Source: Gp6-AA40 sp964505975 (GTDB taxonomy: Bacteria > Acidobacteriota > Vicinamibacteria > Vicinamibacterales > UBA2999). Taken from it: 64,000 nucleotides of DNA. Positions within the stretch are counted from its first letter, which is position 1, and each line of letters opens with the position of its first letter. Positions 1-8,817 of the stretch are shown one piece after another. The notes beneath the pieces were generated by a model. It saw only the letters and a list, made by a program, of their open reading frames with translations. It was not told where the DNA came from and did no database searches. The translations under genes were made by a program, and so were the position numbers. The stretch covers positions 1 through 64,000 of the forward strand of contig CAZDLW010000002.1 in assembly GCA_964505975.1 (NCBI GenBank), in the 5' to 3' direction.

Positions 1-1
1 C

Positions 2-682
2 GTGCTGCTGTTCATCGACAATATCTTCCGCTTCACGCAGGCGGGCTCCGAGGTCTCGGCGCTGCTCGGCCGGATGCCGTCGGCGGTCGGGTATCAGCCG
101 ACGTTGCTGACCGAGATGGGCGAACTGCAGGAGCGCATCACGTCCACGAAGAAAGGATCGATCACGTCGGTGCAGGCGATCTACGTGCCCGCGGACGATT
201 ACACCGATCCGGCACCGGCGACGACGTTCGCGCATCTCGATGCGACGACGAACCTCTCGCGGCAGATTGCGGAGCTGGGGATCTACCCGGCAGTGGATCC
301 GCTGGCGTCCACGTCGCGAATTCTGGATCCGCAGGTACTGGGCGAGGAGCACTACAACGTGGCACGGTCGGTCAAGCAGACGCTGCAGCGATACAAGGAC
401 CTGCAGGACATCATCGCCATCCTGGGTATCGACGAGCTGTCCGAGGACGACAAGCTCACCGTCGCCCGGGCGCGCAAGCTGCAGCGGTTTCTGTCGCAGC
501 CGTTCTTCGTGGCCGAGCAGTTCACCGGGTTCAAGGGCAAGTATGTGTCGATTGGTGACACGGTAAGAGGGTTCAAGGAGATCATCGAGGGGAAACACGA
601 CGACTTGCCCGAACAGGCGTTCTACATGGTGGGCCCGATCGAGGAGGCCATGGAGAAGGCAAAGCAGATGAAGGCGGCCTGA
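2..682 (+). CDS. atpD: F1F0 ATP synthase subunit beta, C-terminal part (5' truncated)
   Basis: This is the catalytic beta subunit of F-type ATP synthase, which acts in the F1 head on the cytoplasmic side of the membrane. Only the last 226 or so residues are present because the window begins inside the gene. Visible family features are the Walker B strand LLFIDNIFRF at the very start, the SALLGRMPSAVGYQPTL block, the DELSEDD catch-loop region (family role: contacts with gamma), and a normal C-terminus. It is followed 75 bp later by atpC, the usual atpD-atpC order. Nothing suggests damage. The identification is secure from continuous family-typical sequence. Confidence 0.97.
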   Translation: MLLFIDNIFRFTQAGSEVSALLGRMPSAVGYQPTLLTEMGELQERITSTKKGSITSVQAIYVPADDYTDPAPATTFAHLDATTNLSRQIAELGIYPAVDPLASTSRILDPQVLGEEHYNVARSVKQTLQRYKDLQDIIAILGIDELSEDDKLTVARARKLQRFLSQPFFVAEQFTGFKGKYVSIGDTVRGFKEIIEGKHDDLPEQAFYMVGPIEEAMEKAKQMKAA

Positions 683-730
683 GCGGGGTGAAGGCCGGAC
701 GCCGGTGATTGGGCGTGCATTGGAAGAAGA

Positions 731-749
731 GCGCGGCGGGTTGCCGCGC
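731..749 (+). other. Short perfect hairpin just upstream of atpC
   Basis: GCGCGGC (731-737) and GCCGCGC (743-749) are perfect reverse complements around the loop GGGTT. The hairpin ends eight bases before the atpC start codon and occupies the expected ribosome-binding region. It could lower epsilon translation relative to beta, but that is inference. At this GC content such 7-bp stems can also arise by chance. Confidence 0.35.
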
Positions 750-757
750 CGCAGGTT

Positions 758-1189
758 ATGGCATTACCGACAAAGCTGATGCTGGAGATCGTCACCCCCG
801 ATCGCTCGCTGGTGACGGCGCAGGTCGACGAAGTGCAACTGCCCGGAGCCGAGGGGTACTTCGGAGTCCTGCCGGGTCACACGCCGCTCCTGGCAGCACT
901 GCAGGTGGGCGAGCTGTGGTACCGAATCGGACGCGAGACGCACCACGTGGCTGTTGCGTTCGGCTTCGTCGAGGTGCTGCCGGATCGGGTAACCGTGCTG
1001 GCGCAGATTGCCGAGCGTGCGGACGAAATCGACGTGGTCAGGGCGCAGGCTGCGAAACGGCGTGCTGAAGAGCGACTTGCGGCCAGAACGCCCGATGTGG
1101 ATCCCGATCGTGCTCGTATCGCCTTTCTGAAGTCGCTCGTGAGGCTGGACGTCGCCCAGCGCCCGCGGGCGCGTCTCTCGCCGGGGTAG
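758..1189 (+). CDS. atpC: F1F0 ATP synthase subunit epsilon
   Basis: This is the epsilon subunit of the F1 central stalk, which couples rotation and can inhibit ATP hydrolysis. The 143-residue protein has the typical N-terminal beta-sandwich (LEIVTPDRSLV, then GAEGYFGVLPGHTPLLAAL, the family hallmark) and a C-terminal helical part rich in Arg, Ala and Glu. The length is normal. The start at ATG 758 gives the expected N-terminus MALPTKLMLEIVTPD. No clear Shine-Dalgarno is seen; a 19-base hairpin lies there instead. It is probably co-transcribed with atpD. Confidence 0.95.
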   Translation: MALPTKLMLEIVTPDRSLVTAQVDEVQLPGAEGYFGVLPGHTPLLAALQVGELWYRIGRETHHVAVAFGFVEVLPDRVTVLAQIAERADEIDVVRAQAAKRRAEERLAARTPDVDPDRARIAFLKSLVRLDVAQRPRARLSPG

Positions 1190-1208
1190 GCCGGAGCAGC
1201 TGCAGGGT

Positions 1209-2084
1209 GTGGTCGAGTGCGCCGAGCGCGACAAAGACGAACACGCGCGTGTAGGCGCGACCAGAGGCACTCCTTGTCCTGCACGTGATGTGCTTGCGAA
1301 TCTGAAGCGCCTTCTTCGGTACCGCGCCCTCATCCACAGCCTCGTGGCGCGCGAGCTGAAGGCGCGCTACCGCGGGTCCGTTCTCGGCTACTTCTGGTCG
1401 ATCGTCAATCCACTGCTGCTGCTGTTGATCTACACCTTCGTCTTCACCGTGATGCTTCCCGGCGTCCGCGGCGACGAATTCGAGCCGTACTCGCTGTTCA
1501 TGTTCTGCGGCATCCTGCCATGGACCTGGTTTTCGTCCTCTCTCCTGACCTCGGCAAACGTCTTCATCACGAACGCCAATCTGATCCGCAAGGTGCTGTT
1601 TCCCGCGGAGATACTGCCGATCGTGTCGGTGCTCGCCGGCCTCGTGCATTTCGCGCTCGGGCTGCCGGTCCTGGCGGCGTTTTTCGTGTACTACGGTGTG
1701 CCGGTGTCGGCGGTCGACCTGCTCTGGCTGCCGGTCGTCGTGTCCGTGCAGCTGGTCCTGACGCTCGGTCTGGCGTTGCTCGTGTCGGCGCTGACCGTCC
1801 ACTTCCGCGACATTCGGGATCTGCTGTCGAACATGCTGACGATATGGTTTTTCGCGACGCCCATCATCTACCCGCTGTCGATGACCCCGGAGGGCGCGCG
1901 TCTCATCCTCAACCTGAACCCGTTCACCCACCTGGCCGTCGCCTATCAGGAAGTGCTGTTCGTGCCGGGACCGTTCGGCGAGTGGCCGCGACTGCTCGCC
2001 GTGGCCGCCGTGGCCGTGGGGGTGTTCACGTTCGGGTATTTCGTCTTCGATCGGTTGCGGGACACGCTCGCGGAGGAGGTGTGA
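1209..2084 (+). CDS. ABC-2 type polysaccharide export permease (Wzm/TagG/KpsM-like)
   Basis: This is the membrane permease of an ABC exporter that moves O-antigen, capsule or similar polysaccharides from the cytoplasm to the periplasm. The family-typical N-terminus VARELKARYRGSVLGYFW is followed by about six hydrophobic segments, including LLLLLIYTFVFTVMLPG, SVLAGLVHFALGLPVLAAFF and VVSVQLVLTLGLALLVSAL. The NLNPFTHLAVAYQEVL block near the C-terminus is also characteristic. The longest reading begins at GTG 1209. The homologous region suggests GTG 1290 (VLANLKRLLRYRAL) as a likely true start, giving about 264 residues. Its stop codon directly abuts the next gene, which encodes the matching ATPase, so the two form one operon. 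Confidence 0.92.
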   Translation: MVECAERDKDEHARVGATRGTPCPARDVLANLKRLLRYRALIHSLVARELKARYRGSVLGYFWSIVNPLLLLLIYTFVFTVMLPGVRGDEFEPYSLFMFCGILPWTWFSSSLLTSANVFITNANLIRKVLFPAEILPIVSVLAGLVHFALGLPVLAAFFVYYGVPVSAVDLLWLPVVVSVQLVLTLGLALLVSALTVHFRDIRDLLSNMLTIWFFATPIIYPLSMTPEGARLILNLNPFTHLAVAYQEVLFVPGPFGEWPRLLAVAAVAVGVFTFGYFVFDRLRDTLAEEV

Positions 2085-3416
2085 GTGTGCGCCCCCGCCG
2101 TCGACAGCGTTGTGGTGGACGGCATGAACGCCATTGAAGTGCGCGACGTCCACAAGGTCTATCGCCGCTACGGCCGGCGCAAGAGCTTTGCCACGTTGAA
2201 GAGCGCGCTCTTGTCCGGGCGTGTGCTCGCGGAAATGCGTCCCGATCAGGTGTTCGAGGCGCTCAGAGGCATCTCCTTCGAGGTTGCCGCTGGGAAGACC
2301 TTCGGTGTCATCGGACGCAACGGATCGGGCAAGAGCACGCTGTTGAAGCTGCTGGCGGGCATCGGCAAGCCCACGACGGGAACGATTCGTGTGAACGGCC
2401 GTGCGTCGGCGCTCATCGAGCTCGGCGCCGGCTTTCATCCCGAGATCTCGGGGCGCGAGAACGTGCTCATCAACGGCATGATGCTGGGTCTGTCCAAGCG
2501 CGAAGTCGCCGCGCGCTTCGACGAGATCGTCGCGTTTGCCGAACTGGAGGAATTCATCGAGGCCCCGGTCAAGACGTACTCGTCCGGCATGTACGTGCGT
2601 CTGGGGTTCGCCGTGGCCATTCACGTCGATCCCGACGTGCTGTTGGTGGATGAGGTGCTCGCCGTGGGCGACGAAGCGTTCACGCACAAGTGCCTCGACA
2701 AGTTCGCCGAGCTTCGACGACAGGGACGGACAGTCCTGCTGGTCACCCACGCGCTCGACCTCGTCACGCGATTCTGCGACGATGCGCTGTGGCTCGATGC
2801 CGGGCGGATTCTCGCGCAGGGAGACCCCAAGCGCGTGATCGATGCCTACCTGCTGGATGTGGCTGCGGCGGAGAACCGCGAATTGCACGGTGCCGATGCT
2901 CGAGCGGCAGCACACGCCGCTGAAGGTCCTCCGACCAACGGGTCGTCGCACCGGCGCTGGGGATCGCGCGAGGCGGAAATCGTCCACGTGGAGCTGCAGC
3001 GGGCCGATGGATCGGTCTCTCACGTCTTTCAATCGGGGGAACCGATGGAGATCGTCGTGGGAGTGCATGCTCACCAACCGCTCCGCGATTTCGTGTTCGG
3101 CATCGGTCTGTTCAACGCTGATGGCGTGTGCTGCTACGGCAGCAACACGTCGATCGAAGGTGGCCAGCCCGGGGAGCTGAGGGGGGAGGCCGAGGTGCGT
3201 GTCCGCATCGATCGGCTCGACCTCGTTGCCGGCACGTATCGCCTGGACGTGGCCGTGCACCGTGAGAACGGTGTGCCGTACGATTACCACCGCCTCATGT
3301 ATACGTTTCGCGTGACGTCGCCGGTGAAGGACACGGGCATCTACAGGCCCCAACACCGGTGGACGTTCTCGGGCAACGTCCGCATGCTGGTGGCCCCCCC
3401 TGACACCAAGGAGTAG
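2085..3416 (+). CDS. ABC transporter ATP-binding protein with Wzt-like C-terminal carbohydrate-binding domain
   Basis: This is the ATPase partner of the upstream permease. Walker A is GRNGSGKST (residues 77-85). The signature is the variant SSGMYVRL typical of Wzt/TagH proteins, and Walker B is DVLLVDEVLAVGDE. After about residue 280 a beta-rich extension of roughly 150 residues resembles the Wzt C-terminal domain, which in characterised systems recognises the modified end of the O-polysaccharide. The GTG at 2085 follows the permease stop without a gap and has AGGAGG at 2074-2079, five bases upstream. ATG 2124 is an alternative that begins at the first conserved strand. The tail implies that the exported glycan carries a terminal cap, but no capping enzyme is seen nearby. 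Confidence 0.93.
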   Translation: MCAPAVDSVVVDGMNAIEVRDVHKVYRRYGRRKSFATLKSALLSGRVLAEMRPDQVFEALRGISFEVAAGKTFGVIGRNGSGKSTLLKLLAGIGKPTTGTIRVNGRASALIELGAGFHPEISGRENVLINGMMLGLSKREVAARFDEIVAFAELEEFIEAPVKTYSSGMYVRLGFAVAIHVDPDVLLVDEVLAVGDEAFTHKCLDKFAELRRQGRTVLLVTHALDLVTRFCDDALWLDAGRILAQGDPKRVIDAYLLDVAAAENRELHGADARAAAHAAEGPPTNGSSHRRWGSREAEIVHVELQRADGSVSHVFQSGEPMEIVVGVHAHQPLRDFVFGIGLFNADGVCCYGSNTSIEGGQPGELRGEAEVRVRIDRLDLVAGTYRLDVAVHRENGVPYDYHRLMYTFRVTSPVKDTGIYRPQHRWTFSGNVRMLVAPPDTKE

Positions 3417-3432
3417 CGCGTACCGAGGTTGC

Positions 3433-3939
3433 ATGGTTCGGAACACCAGCCGTCCGCAAGTGCTGACCTCGAGCCAGGTTGCCGACTTCGTCCAATCCGT
3501 GCGGGCGAGCCGCCATACAGTGGTGTTCACCAATGGAGTGTTCGACGTGCTCCACACTGGTCACGTCAGGTATCTGCAGCGCGCCCGGGCGCTCGGAGAC
3601 GCGCTCGTCGTGGCGGTCAACTCCGATCGGTCCGTGCGTGCCACCAAGGGACCGGACAGACCGATTACTCCGGATCGGGAGCGGGCCGAGGTGCTTGCCG
3701 CCCTCGCGTGCGTTGATGCCGTCGTGATTTTCGACGAAGACACACCTTACGGGATCATCGACCGGCTCCAACCGGACGTGCTGGTGAAAGGCGCTGACTG
3801 GGGGCCGGACGAGATCGTGGGCCGCGACCTGGTCGAAGCGCGTGGTGGGCGTGTCGCTCGCATTCCGGTCGTGCAGGGGCTCTCGACGACCGAAATCGTG
3901 CGTCGTGTCAGGGGAAACGAAACGGGACGCGGCTCCTGA
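3433..3939 (+). CDS. rfaE2: D-glycero-beta-D-manno-heptose 1-phosphate adenylyltransferase
   Basis: This enzyme transfers AMP to heptose-1-phosphate to make ADP-heptose for the LPS inner core. The 168-residue protein is a stand-alone nucleotidyltransferase of the HIGH superfamily: NGVFDVLHTGHVRYL contains the HxGH motif, and the LVKGADW and LSTTEIVRR blocks are diagnostic for the HldE C-terminal/RfaE2 family. There is no fused kinase domain. It lies 16 bp after the polysaccharide exporter ATPase, suggesting one transcription unit for envelope glycans. The pathway isomerase gmhA occurs about 30 kb away in this window. Confidence 0.93.
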   Translation: MVRNTSRPQVLTSSQVADFVQSVRASRHTVVFTNGVFDVLHTGHVRYLQRARALGDALVVAVNSDRSVRATKGPDRPITPDRERAEVLAALACVDAVVIFDEDTPYGIIDRLQPDVLVKGADWGPDEIVGRDLVEARGGRVARIPVVQGLSTTEIVRRVRGNETGRGS

Positions 3940-4135
3940 CGTGAATGTCGTACGCGTGGTGAGCCTGGCGCGGGGCGCTCATGTTGCGTACACACCCGTC
4001 CTGTACAGCGGCCCGTCGCGGGGCGTGGCAGAGACGCTGGTCCTGACGAGTTGCCGTCCCAAGCGTTGGCCCGCCCCGTGCGGGCACCCTCAACTCGCGG
4101 AACCCATGTCAAAATAGACAGTTGCTCCGGGCTCG

Positions 4136-7100
4136 ATGACCACCGCTACATCCCTGACCCTTCGGGCACTGTTCAGCCGCGCGGCGTTTGCCGCCGGGCT
4201 GGATCGCCTCGGTCCCGTGACGGCCGGGCTCGTACCGGCCGCCAAGGCGCTGGCGGCCGTGGCGAGCGCGAAGGCGGTGGCCGGCCTGACCGTCCTGGTG
4301 GTGCCGACGGACCGCGACGTCGAGCACATGACTGCTGATGCCCGCTTCTTCTACGGGGCGCTCGAGGGAGCGTCGGAGACGGACGTCGAGCGAGCGGTAC
4401 TGCCCTTTCCATCGCTCCAGGTGGACCCTTACCGAGGGATGACACCGCACTTCCGCGTCTCCGCCGCTCGGGCGCGCGCCTTGTATGGGGTGGCCGCACG
4501 ATCGGCCCACCTGCTCGTGGCATCGGCCGCTGCGTTGTTGCCGCGCGTCAGTCCGCCAGGACGGTTGCTGGCAGCCTCGCACGAGATTCACACCGGTACC
4601 GAGATCGCCCCCCAGGATCTGGCAGAGCTGCTCGCGGACGGCGGTTTCACCCGCGAGGATCCGGTGGACGAGCATGGTGCCTTCACGATTCGTGGGGGGA
4701 TCGTCGACATTTTCCCCGCACACGATGCCGAGCCGGTCCGGGTGGAGTTCGTCGGCGACATCGTGGAGTCGTTGCGCCGCTTCGACCCGGCCACGCAGCG
4801 TTCCACCGGCGTGATCGATCAGGTCCTGATCGTTCCTGTACGCGAGCGCTTCGATGTGGAAGACGGCAATGGATACCGAGGTGCGTCGCGACCGACAATC
4901 TCGGTCCTGGAGTTCCTGTCCCTCGCTGGCGGTGTCCGGGTGCTCGTGTCGGAGTTCGACCAGGTGGACGAGCAGGCGCGCAGGGTGCGGACCGCCCTCG
5001 AGGCGAGTCATGCCGATGCGACGGCACGTGGGCATGTTGCCGTCCCTCCACTGGTCGAGGCCTTCGTCGAGTGGAGCGATCTGCTGCCTCGTCTCGCCGC
5101 GGCCGAGCGGTTGGAGGAGTTGGCCATCGATGGGCAACCGGAGGCCGCCCCCGCGAGATATGTCCGATGCCAGCCCGCAATGGACGTTCACGGCCGCATC
5201 GGGGATTGGATCGCCGATATCCGGCTGGCGCGTGAACGCGGCGATTCCGTGCTCTTCATCGCGGGGAGCGCGGGTCGTGCCGAACGGACGCTGGAGATCC
5301 TGCAGGATTACGAGATTGTCGCCGTCCCCGTAGAACGCTGCGAGGATGCCCATGCCGCGTCCGTGCTCGTGGCGGTGGGCTCCCTCTCACGGGGGTTCCG
5401 CCTGGCGGATGCCGCCCTGCAGATCTACGCCGAGACGGACGTCTTCGACGAGGAACGTCGAGCACCCGATCAGCGCCGCAGTCTGACGAAGGCGTTTCTG
5501 TCGGATCTCCGGGATTTGCGGGTCGGCGATCTCGTCGTGCACGTGGACCACGGGATCGGCGAGTTCGTAGGACTGAAGCAGCTGAGCACCCGGACCTCTG
5601 TGGGAGCCGGCGGTGAATTGCAGGAGTTTCTCGAGCTGCGTTATCACGGCGACGACAAGCTCTTCGTGCCCGTGGAGCGCCTCGATCTCATTCAGAAGTA
5701 CACCGGCGGTGCCCGCCCGACGGTCGATCGCCTTGGCGGCACCACATGGGAGAAGGCCAAGTCGCGCGTCAAGAAGGCCATGCGCGACATGGCGGAGGAA
5801 CTGCTGAAGCTCTATGCGCAGCGAAGGTCGATTGCCGGCCACGCCTTTGCACCAGACACCCATTGGCAAGAGGAGTTCGAAAGCGCGTTCCCCTACGAAT
5901 TGACGCCCGATCAGGCAACGGCGACCGCCGATATCAAGCGCGACATGGAAGCACCTGTGCCCATGGATCGACTGCTGTGCGGGGACGTCGGCTATGGCAA
6001 GACCGAGGTGGCCATGCGCGCTGCGTTCAAAGCCGTCATGGATGGGAAGCAGGTGGCCATTCTGGCGCCCACGACCGTCCTGGCCTTTCAGCACATGAAG
6101 ACGCTGCGCGAGCGCTTCGCAGGGTTCCCGGTTGCCGTCGAGATGGTGAGCCGCTTCCGGACGAAGCAGGAGATAGCGGACGTGCTCGAGGGTCTGCGGG
6201 CCGGCAAGGCGGACATCATCGTCGGCACCCACCGGCTCTTGTCCAGGGACGTGCACTTCAAGGACCTTGGCCTGCTCGTTGTGGACGAGGAGCAGCGGTT
6301 CGGTGTCGCCCACAAAGAGCGCATCAAGCAGATGCGTAAGAAGGTGGACGTCCTGACAATGACCGCGACGCCCATTCCGAGGACGTTGAACATGTCGCTC
6401 GTGGGCATTCGCGACATGTCGATCATCGAGACCCCACCGAAGGACAGGCTCTCAATCCAGACCAACGTCGTCAAGTTCGACGCTCCCGTCATCGAGCGGG
6501 CGATTCGAAACGAACTGGCGCGCGGCGGGCAGATATATTTCGTGCACAACCGGGTCGAGTCGATATTTTCGATCGGCAGCTTGCTTCAACGCCTCGTGCC
6601 CGAAGCCCGTATCGTGGTCGGGCATGGACAAATGGAGGAGGATGCGCTGGAACGGGCCATGTTGGGGTTCGTCGAGCGCAAGTACGACGTCCTGCTTGCC
6701 ACCACGATCGTCGAAAACGGGCTGGACATTCCCAACGCGAACACCATCATCATCAACCGCGCAGACCGGTATGGCCTGTCCCAGTTGTACCAGCTGCGAG
6801 GCCGCGTGGGACGCTCGGATCGGGCCGCGTATGCGTATCTCCTGATCCCGCCGCAGGAGTCGTTGTCGCCGGTCGCTCGGAAGCGCCTCGCGGCGATTCG
6901 TGAGTTCAGCGATCTCGGCAGCGGCTTTCGGGTGGCCGCGCTGGACCTCGAGATCCGTGGCGCGGGCAACCTGCTGGGTGGCGAGCAGAGCGGCCACATC
7001 GATGCGGTCGGGTTCGAGATGTACATGAAGTTGCTCGAGGAGACGGTCCGCGAGCTGAAGGGCGAAGAGCTCGAGGACGATCGTCGGGCGGCCGTGAACC

Positions 7101-7669
7101 TCGGCGTGGATCTCAAGATCGACGAGCGCTATGTCCCGGACATGAACCAGCGGCTCATGGTGTACCGGAAAATCGCTGCCGCCAGAACGCCCCAGGAGCT
7201 CGATACAGCCGTTGGCGAGATCCGCGACCGTTACGGGGTGCCGCCGCCGTCATTCCTGAATCTTGCCGAGTACGGTCGGATCCGCATCATGGCCGACCGA
7301 CTCGGTGTGGAGGCCATCGACCGGAACGGACGGCTCATCGTCATCAGGTTCCGGCCCAGCGCGAACGTGGACCCGGTGCGGCTCGTGAAGGTGGTGAGCA
7401 CCTGGCCAGGAACCATGCTCGTTCCACCAGTGTCCCTCAAACTGGATCTCGAAGCCGTGCCCGACCCGCCAGCGCGCGCGCGACGTTCTGGAGCGGGCGG
7501 TGACCGCACACATGCGGGAAGCAGCTGGTGGACAACGCGCGCCACAGCGGGGCACGTGAGCCCGGGGTTCTCGAAGGCCGAGATCTTACGCAGACCTCAG
7601 GAGGACCCGAGGGCGGAAGGGGGGATGTTCGAGCGGCTGGGAGGATTGCTGGGCGCTCTTGGCCAGTGA
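4136..7669 (+). CDS. mfd: Transcription-repair coupling factor Mfd
   Basis: Mfd removes RNA polymerase stalled at DNA lesions and recruits UvrA for nucleotide excision repair. The 1177-residue protein has the full architecture. An N-terminal UvrB-like module contains GGIVDIFPAH. The RNA-polymerase-interacting domain begins near VGDLVVHVDHGIGEF. The superfamily 2 translocase follows with Walker A GDVGYGKT (616-623) and DEEQ (717-720), then TATPIPRT. The TRG region contains ENGLDIPNANT and the QLRGRVGRSDR motif VI. The C-terminal domain ends with GMFERLGGLLGALGQ, a normal ending for this group. A 196-bp gap precedes it with an A/T-rich TGTCAAAATAGACA just upstream of ATG 4136. Confidence 0.97.
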   Translation: MTTATSLTLRALFSRAAFAAGLDRLGPVTAGLVPAAKALAAVASAKAVAGLTVLVVPTDRDVEHMTADARFFYGALEGASETDVERAVLPFPSLQVDPYRGMTPHFRVSAARARALYGVAARSAHLLVASAAALLPRVSPPGRLLAASHEIHTGTEIAPQDLAELLADGGFTREDPVDEHGAFTIRGGIVDIFPAHDAEPVRVEFVGDIVESLRRFDPATQRSTGVIDQVLIVPVRERFDVEDGNGYRGASRPTISVLEFLSLAGGVRVLVSEFDQVDEQARRVRTALEASHADATARGHVAVPPLVEAFVEWSDLLPRLAAAERLEELAIDGQPEAAPARYVRCQPAMDVHGRIGDWIADIRLARERGDSVLFIAGSAGRAERTLEILQDYEIVAVPVERCEDAHAASVLVAVGSLSRGFRLADAALQIYAETDVFDEERRAPDQRRSLTKAFLSDLRDLRVGDLVVHVDHGIGEFVGLKQLSTRTSVGAGGELQEFLELRYHGDDKLFVPVERLDLIQKYTGGARPTVDRLGGTTWEKAKSRVKKAMRDMAEELLKLYAQRRSIAGHAFAPDTHWQEEFESAFPYELTPDQATATADIKRDMEAPVPMDRLLCGDVGYGKTEVAMRAAFKAVMDGKQVAILAPTTVLAFQHMKTLRERFAGFPVAVEMVSRFRTKQEIADVLEGLRAGKADIIVGTHRLLSRDVHFKDLGLLVVDEEQRFGVAHKERIKQMRKKVDVLTMTATPIPRTLNMSLVGIRDMSIIETPPKDRLSIQTNVVKFDAPVIERAIRNELARGGQIYFVHNRVESIFSIGSLLQRLVPEARIVVGHGQMEEDALERAMLGFVERKYDVLLATTIVENGLDIPNANTIIINRADRYGLSQLYQLRGRVGRSDRAAYAYLLIPPQESLSPVARKRLAAIREFSDLGSGFRVAALDLEIRGAGNLLGGEQSGHIDAVGFEMYMKLLEETVRELKGEELEDDRRAAVNLGVDLKIDERYVPDMNQRLMVYRKIAAARTPQELDTAVGEIRDRYGVPPPSFLNLAEYGRIRIMADRLGVEAIDRNGRLIVIRFRPSANVDPVRLVKVVSTWPGTMLVPPVSLKLDLEAVPDPPARARRSGAGGDRTHAGSSWWTTRATAGHVSPGFSKAEILRRPQEDPRAEGGMFERLGGLLGALGQ

Positions 7670-7707
7670 CGTGCGGCCACGGATGGAGGCGCCGCATGAC
7701 GCTGGGG

Positions 7708-7716
7708 TAAGATACT
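7708..7716 (+). promoter_or_regulatory. Putative -10 element of the SurA-like gene
   Basis: TAAGATACT offers two overlapping -10-like hexamers (TAAGAT and GATACT), 19-22 bases before ATG 7735. An AAGGAA Shine-Dalgarno-like sequence follows at 7724-7729. No recognisable -35 is seen. The same GTAAGAT form appears before the aminotransferase at 53112. Confidence 0.4.
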
Positions 7717-7734
7717 GACGTCCAAGGAATTGTT

Positions 7735-8814
7735 ATGTTCAAGCGAGGCCGAGTCGGCGTCGGAGTGTTGTTCGTCGTTGGGGTGCTCTTGCTGCCGCTT
7801 TCGAGGAGTGTGAGTGCTCAGACTGAGATTCTCGAGCAGGTGCTCGTCCGGGTGAATGGGGAAATCATCACCAAGAGCGAGTTCGAGAGCCGACAGGTGT
7901 CCGAGCTGCGCCAGCGTCCCGAGCTGGCCGGTGCGGCGCTTGGAGGCCTCGAGTTGCAGCGGGCGATTGCCGAGATTACGCCGGAGCTCATTCTCGAGGT
8001 CGTGGACGAGATGCTGCTCGTGCAGCGGGGCCGCGAACAGGGCTGGGCGCTTGGTGACGAGCAGTTCAATCAGATTGTCACGAACATCAAGACCGCGAAC
8101 AACCTCGAGGATGAGGAACGCTTCCGGGAAGCCCTCCGCCAGGAGGGCATGTCGATGGCGGACCTGCGCCGCAACCTCGAACGGCAGATGCTGGCCTCAC
8201 AGGTCCAGCGGCAGGAAGTCTTCGACAAGGTGAGCGTGAACGAGGAAGAATCGCGCCAATATTACCAGTCCCACCAAGCGGAGTTCACGACGCCCTCGGA
8301 GATCACGCTGCGGGAGATTTTTTTGGAGGTTCCGACGACCGACCGGGGCGTGAACGTGGCGGTGGACGACGAAGTCAGGGCGGTGGCGGGGGAGTTGCAC
8401 AAGAGACTGCAGGCCGGGGAGCCCTTCCCCCGCCTGGCCGGCGAGTATTCGGCGGCGCCATCGAAAGCGAATGGAGGTCTCATTGGCCCGCTGAGCAGCG
8501 AGGACCTGGCGCCGCAGCTCCGGACCATGCTCGACGCCATGCGAGTGGGCGATGTAACCGACGTGCTCCGCACACCCCGCGGCTATCAGATCCTGAAACT
8601 CGAGTCGCGTACCGACACCATCGTGCGTTCGTTCGATGACGCGCGCAACGACATCAGCCGGCGGGTGGCCGAGCAGAAGGCCACCGGTGAGCTGCTGAAG
8701 TACCTCGACCGGCTGCGCGAACAGGCCTCCATCGTCTGGCGGAACGATGAGTTGAAGAAGGCGTACGACCAGGCATTGTCGAAGCGGCGTCAGACCGAGA
8801 TGAAGACGGAATAG
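7735..8814 (+). CDS. SurA-like periplasmic peptidyl-prolyl cis-trans isomerase / chaperone
   Basis: This is a predicted periplasmic chaperone for outer-membrane proteins. A signal peptide (hydrophobic VGVLFVVGVLLLPL, cleavage near SVSAQ) is followed by a SurA N-terminal chaperone region (about 30-180: VNGEIITKSEFE, LLVQRGREQGW) and a single parvulin domain (about 186-290: TPSEITLREIFLEVP, NGGLIGPLS, GYQILKLE). E. coli SurA has two parvulin domains; this 359-residue protein has one, as is common outside Proteobacteria. It starts 65 bp after mfd and is followed after 3 bp by a NusG paralogue. Confidence 0.9.
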   Translation: MFKRGRVGVGVLFVVGVLLLPLSRSVSAQTEILEQVLVRVNGEIITKSEFESRQVSELRQRPELAGAALGGLELQRAIAEITPELILEVVDEMLLVQRGREQGWALGDEQFNQIVTNIKTANNLEDEERFREALRQEGMSMADLRRNLERQMLASQVQRQEVFDKVSVNEEESRQYYQSHQAEFTTPSEITLREIFLEVPTTDRGVNVAVDDEVRAVAGELHKRLQAGEPFPRLAGEYSAAPSKANGGLIGPLSSEDLAPQLRTMLDAMRVGDVTDVLRTPRGYQILKLESRTDTIVRSFDDARNDISRRVAEQKATGELLKYLDRLREQASIVWRNDELKKAYDQALSKRRQTEMKTE

Positions 8815-8817
8815 CGC

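Noticed and set aside
1038..3557. 839-codon minus-strand frame opposite the ABC exporter genes
   Set aside because: It is an antisense shadow of three well-supported genes with His/Arg/Glu-biased translation and no family features.
7460..7669. Suspected frameshift near the end of mfd
   Set aside because: Although residues after EAVPDPPARAR look odd, the remaining tail (SWWTTRATAGH, PGFSKAEILR, MFERLGGLL) matches normal Mfd endings in this group, so the frame is intact.
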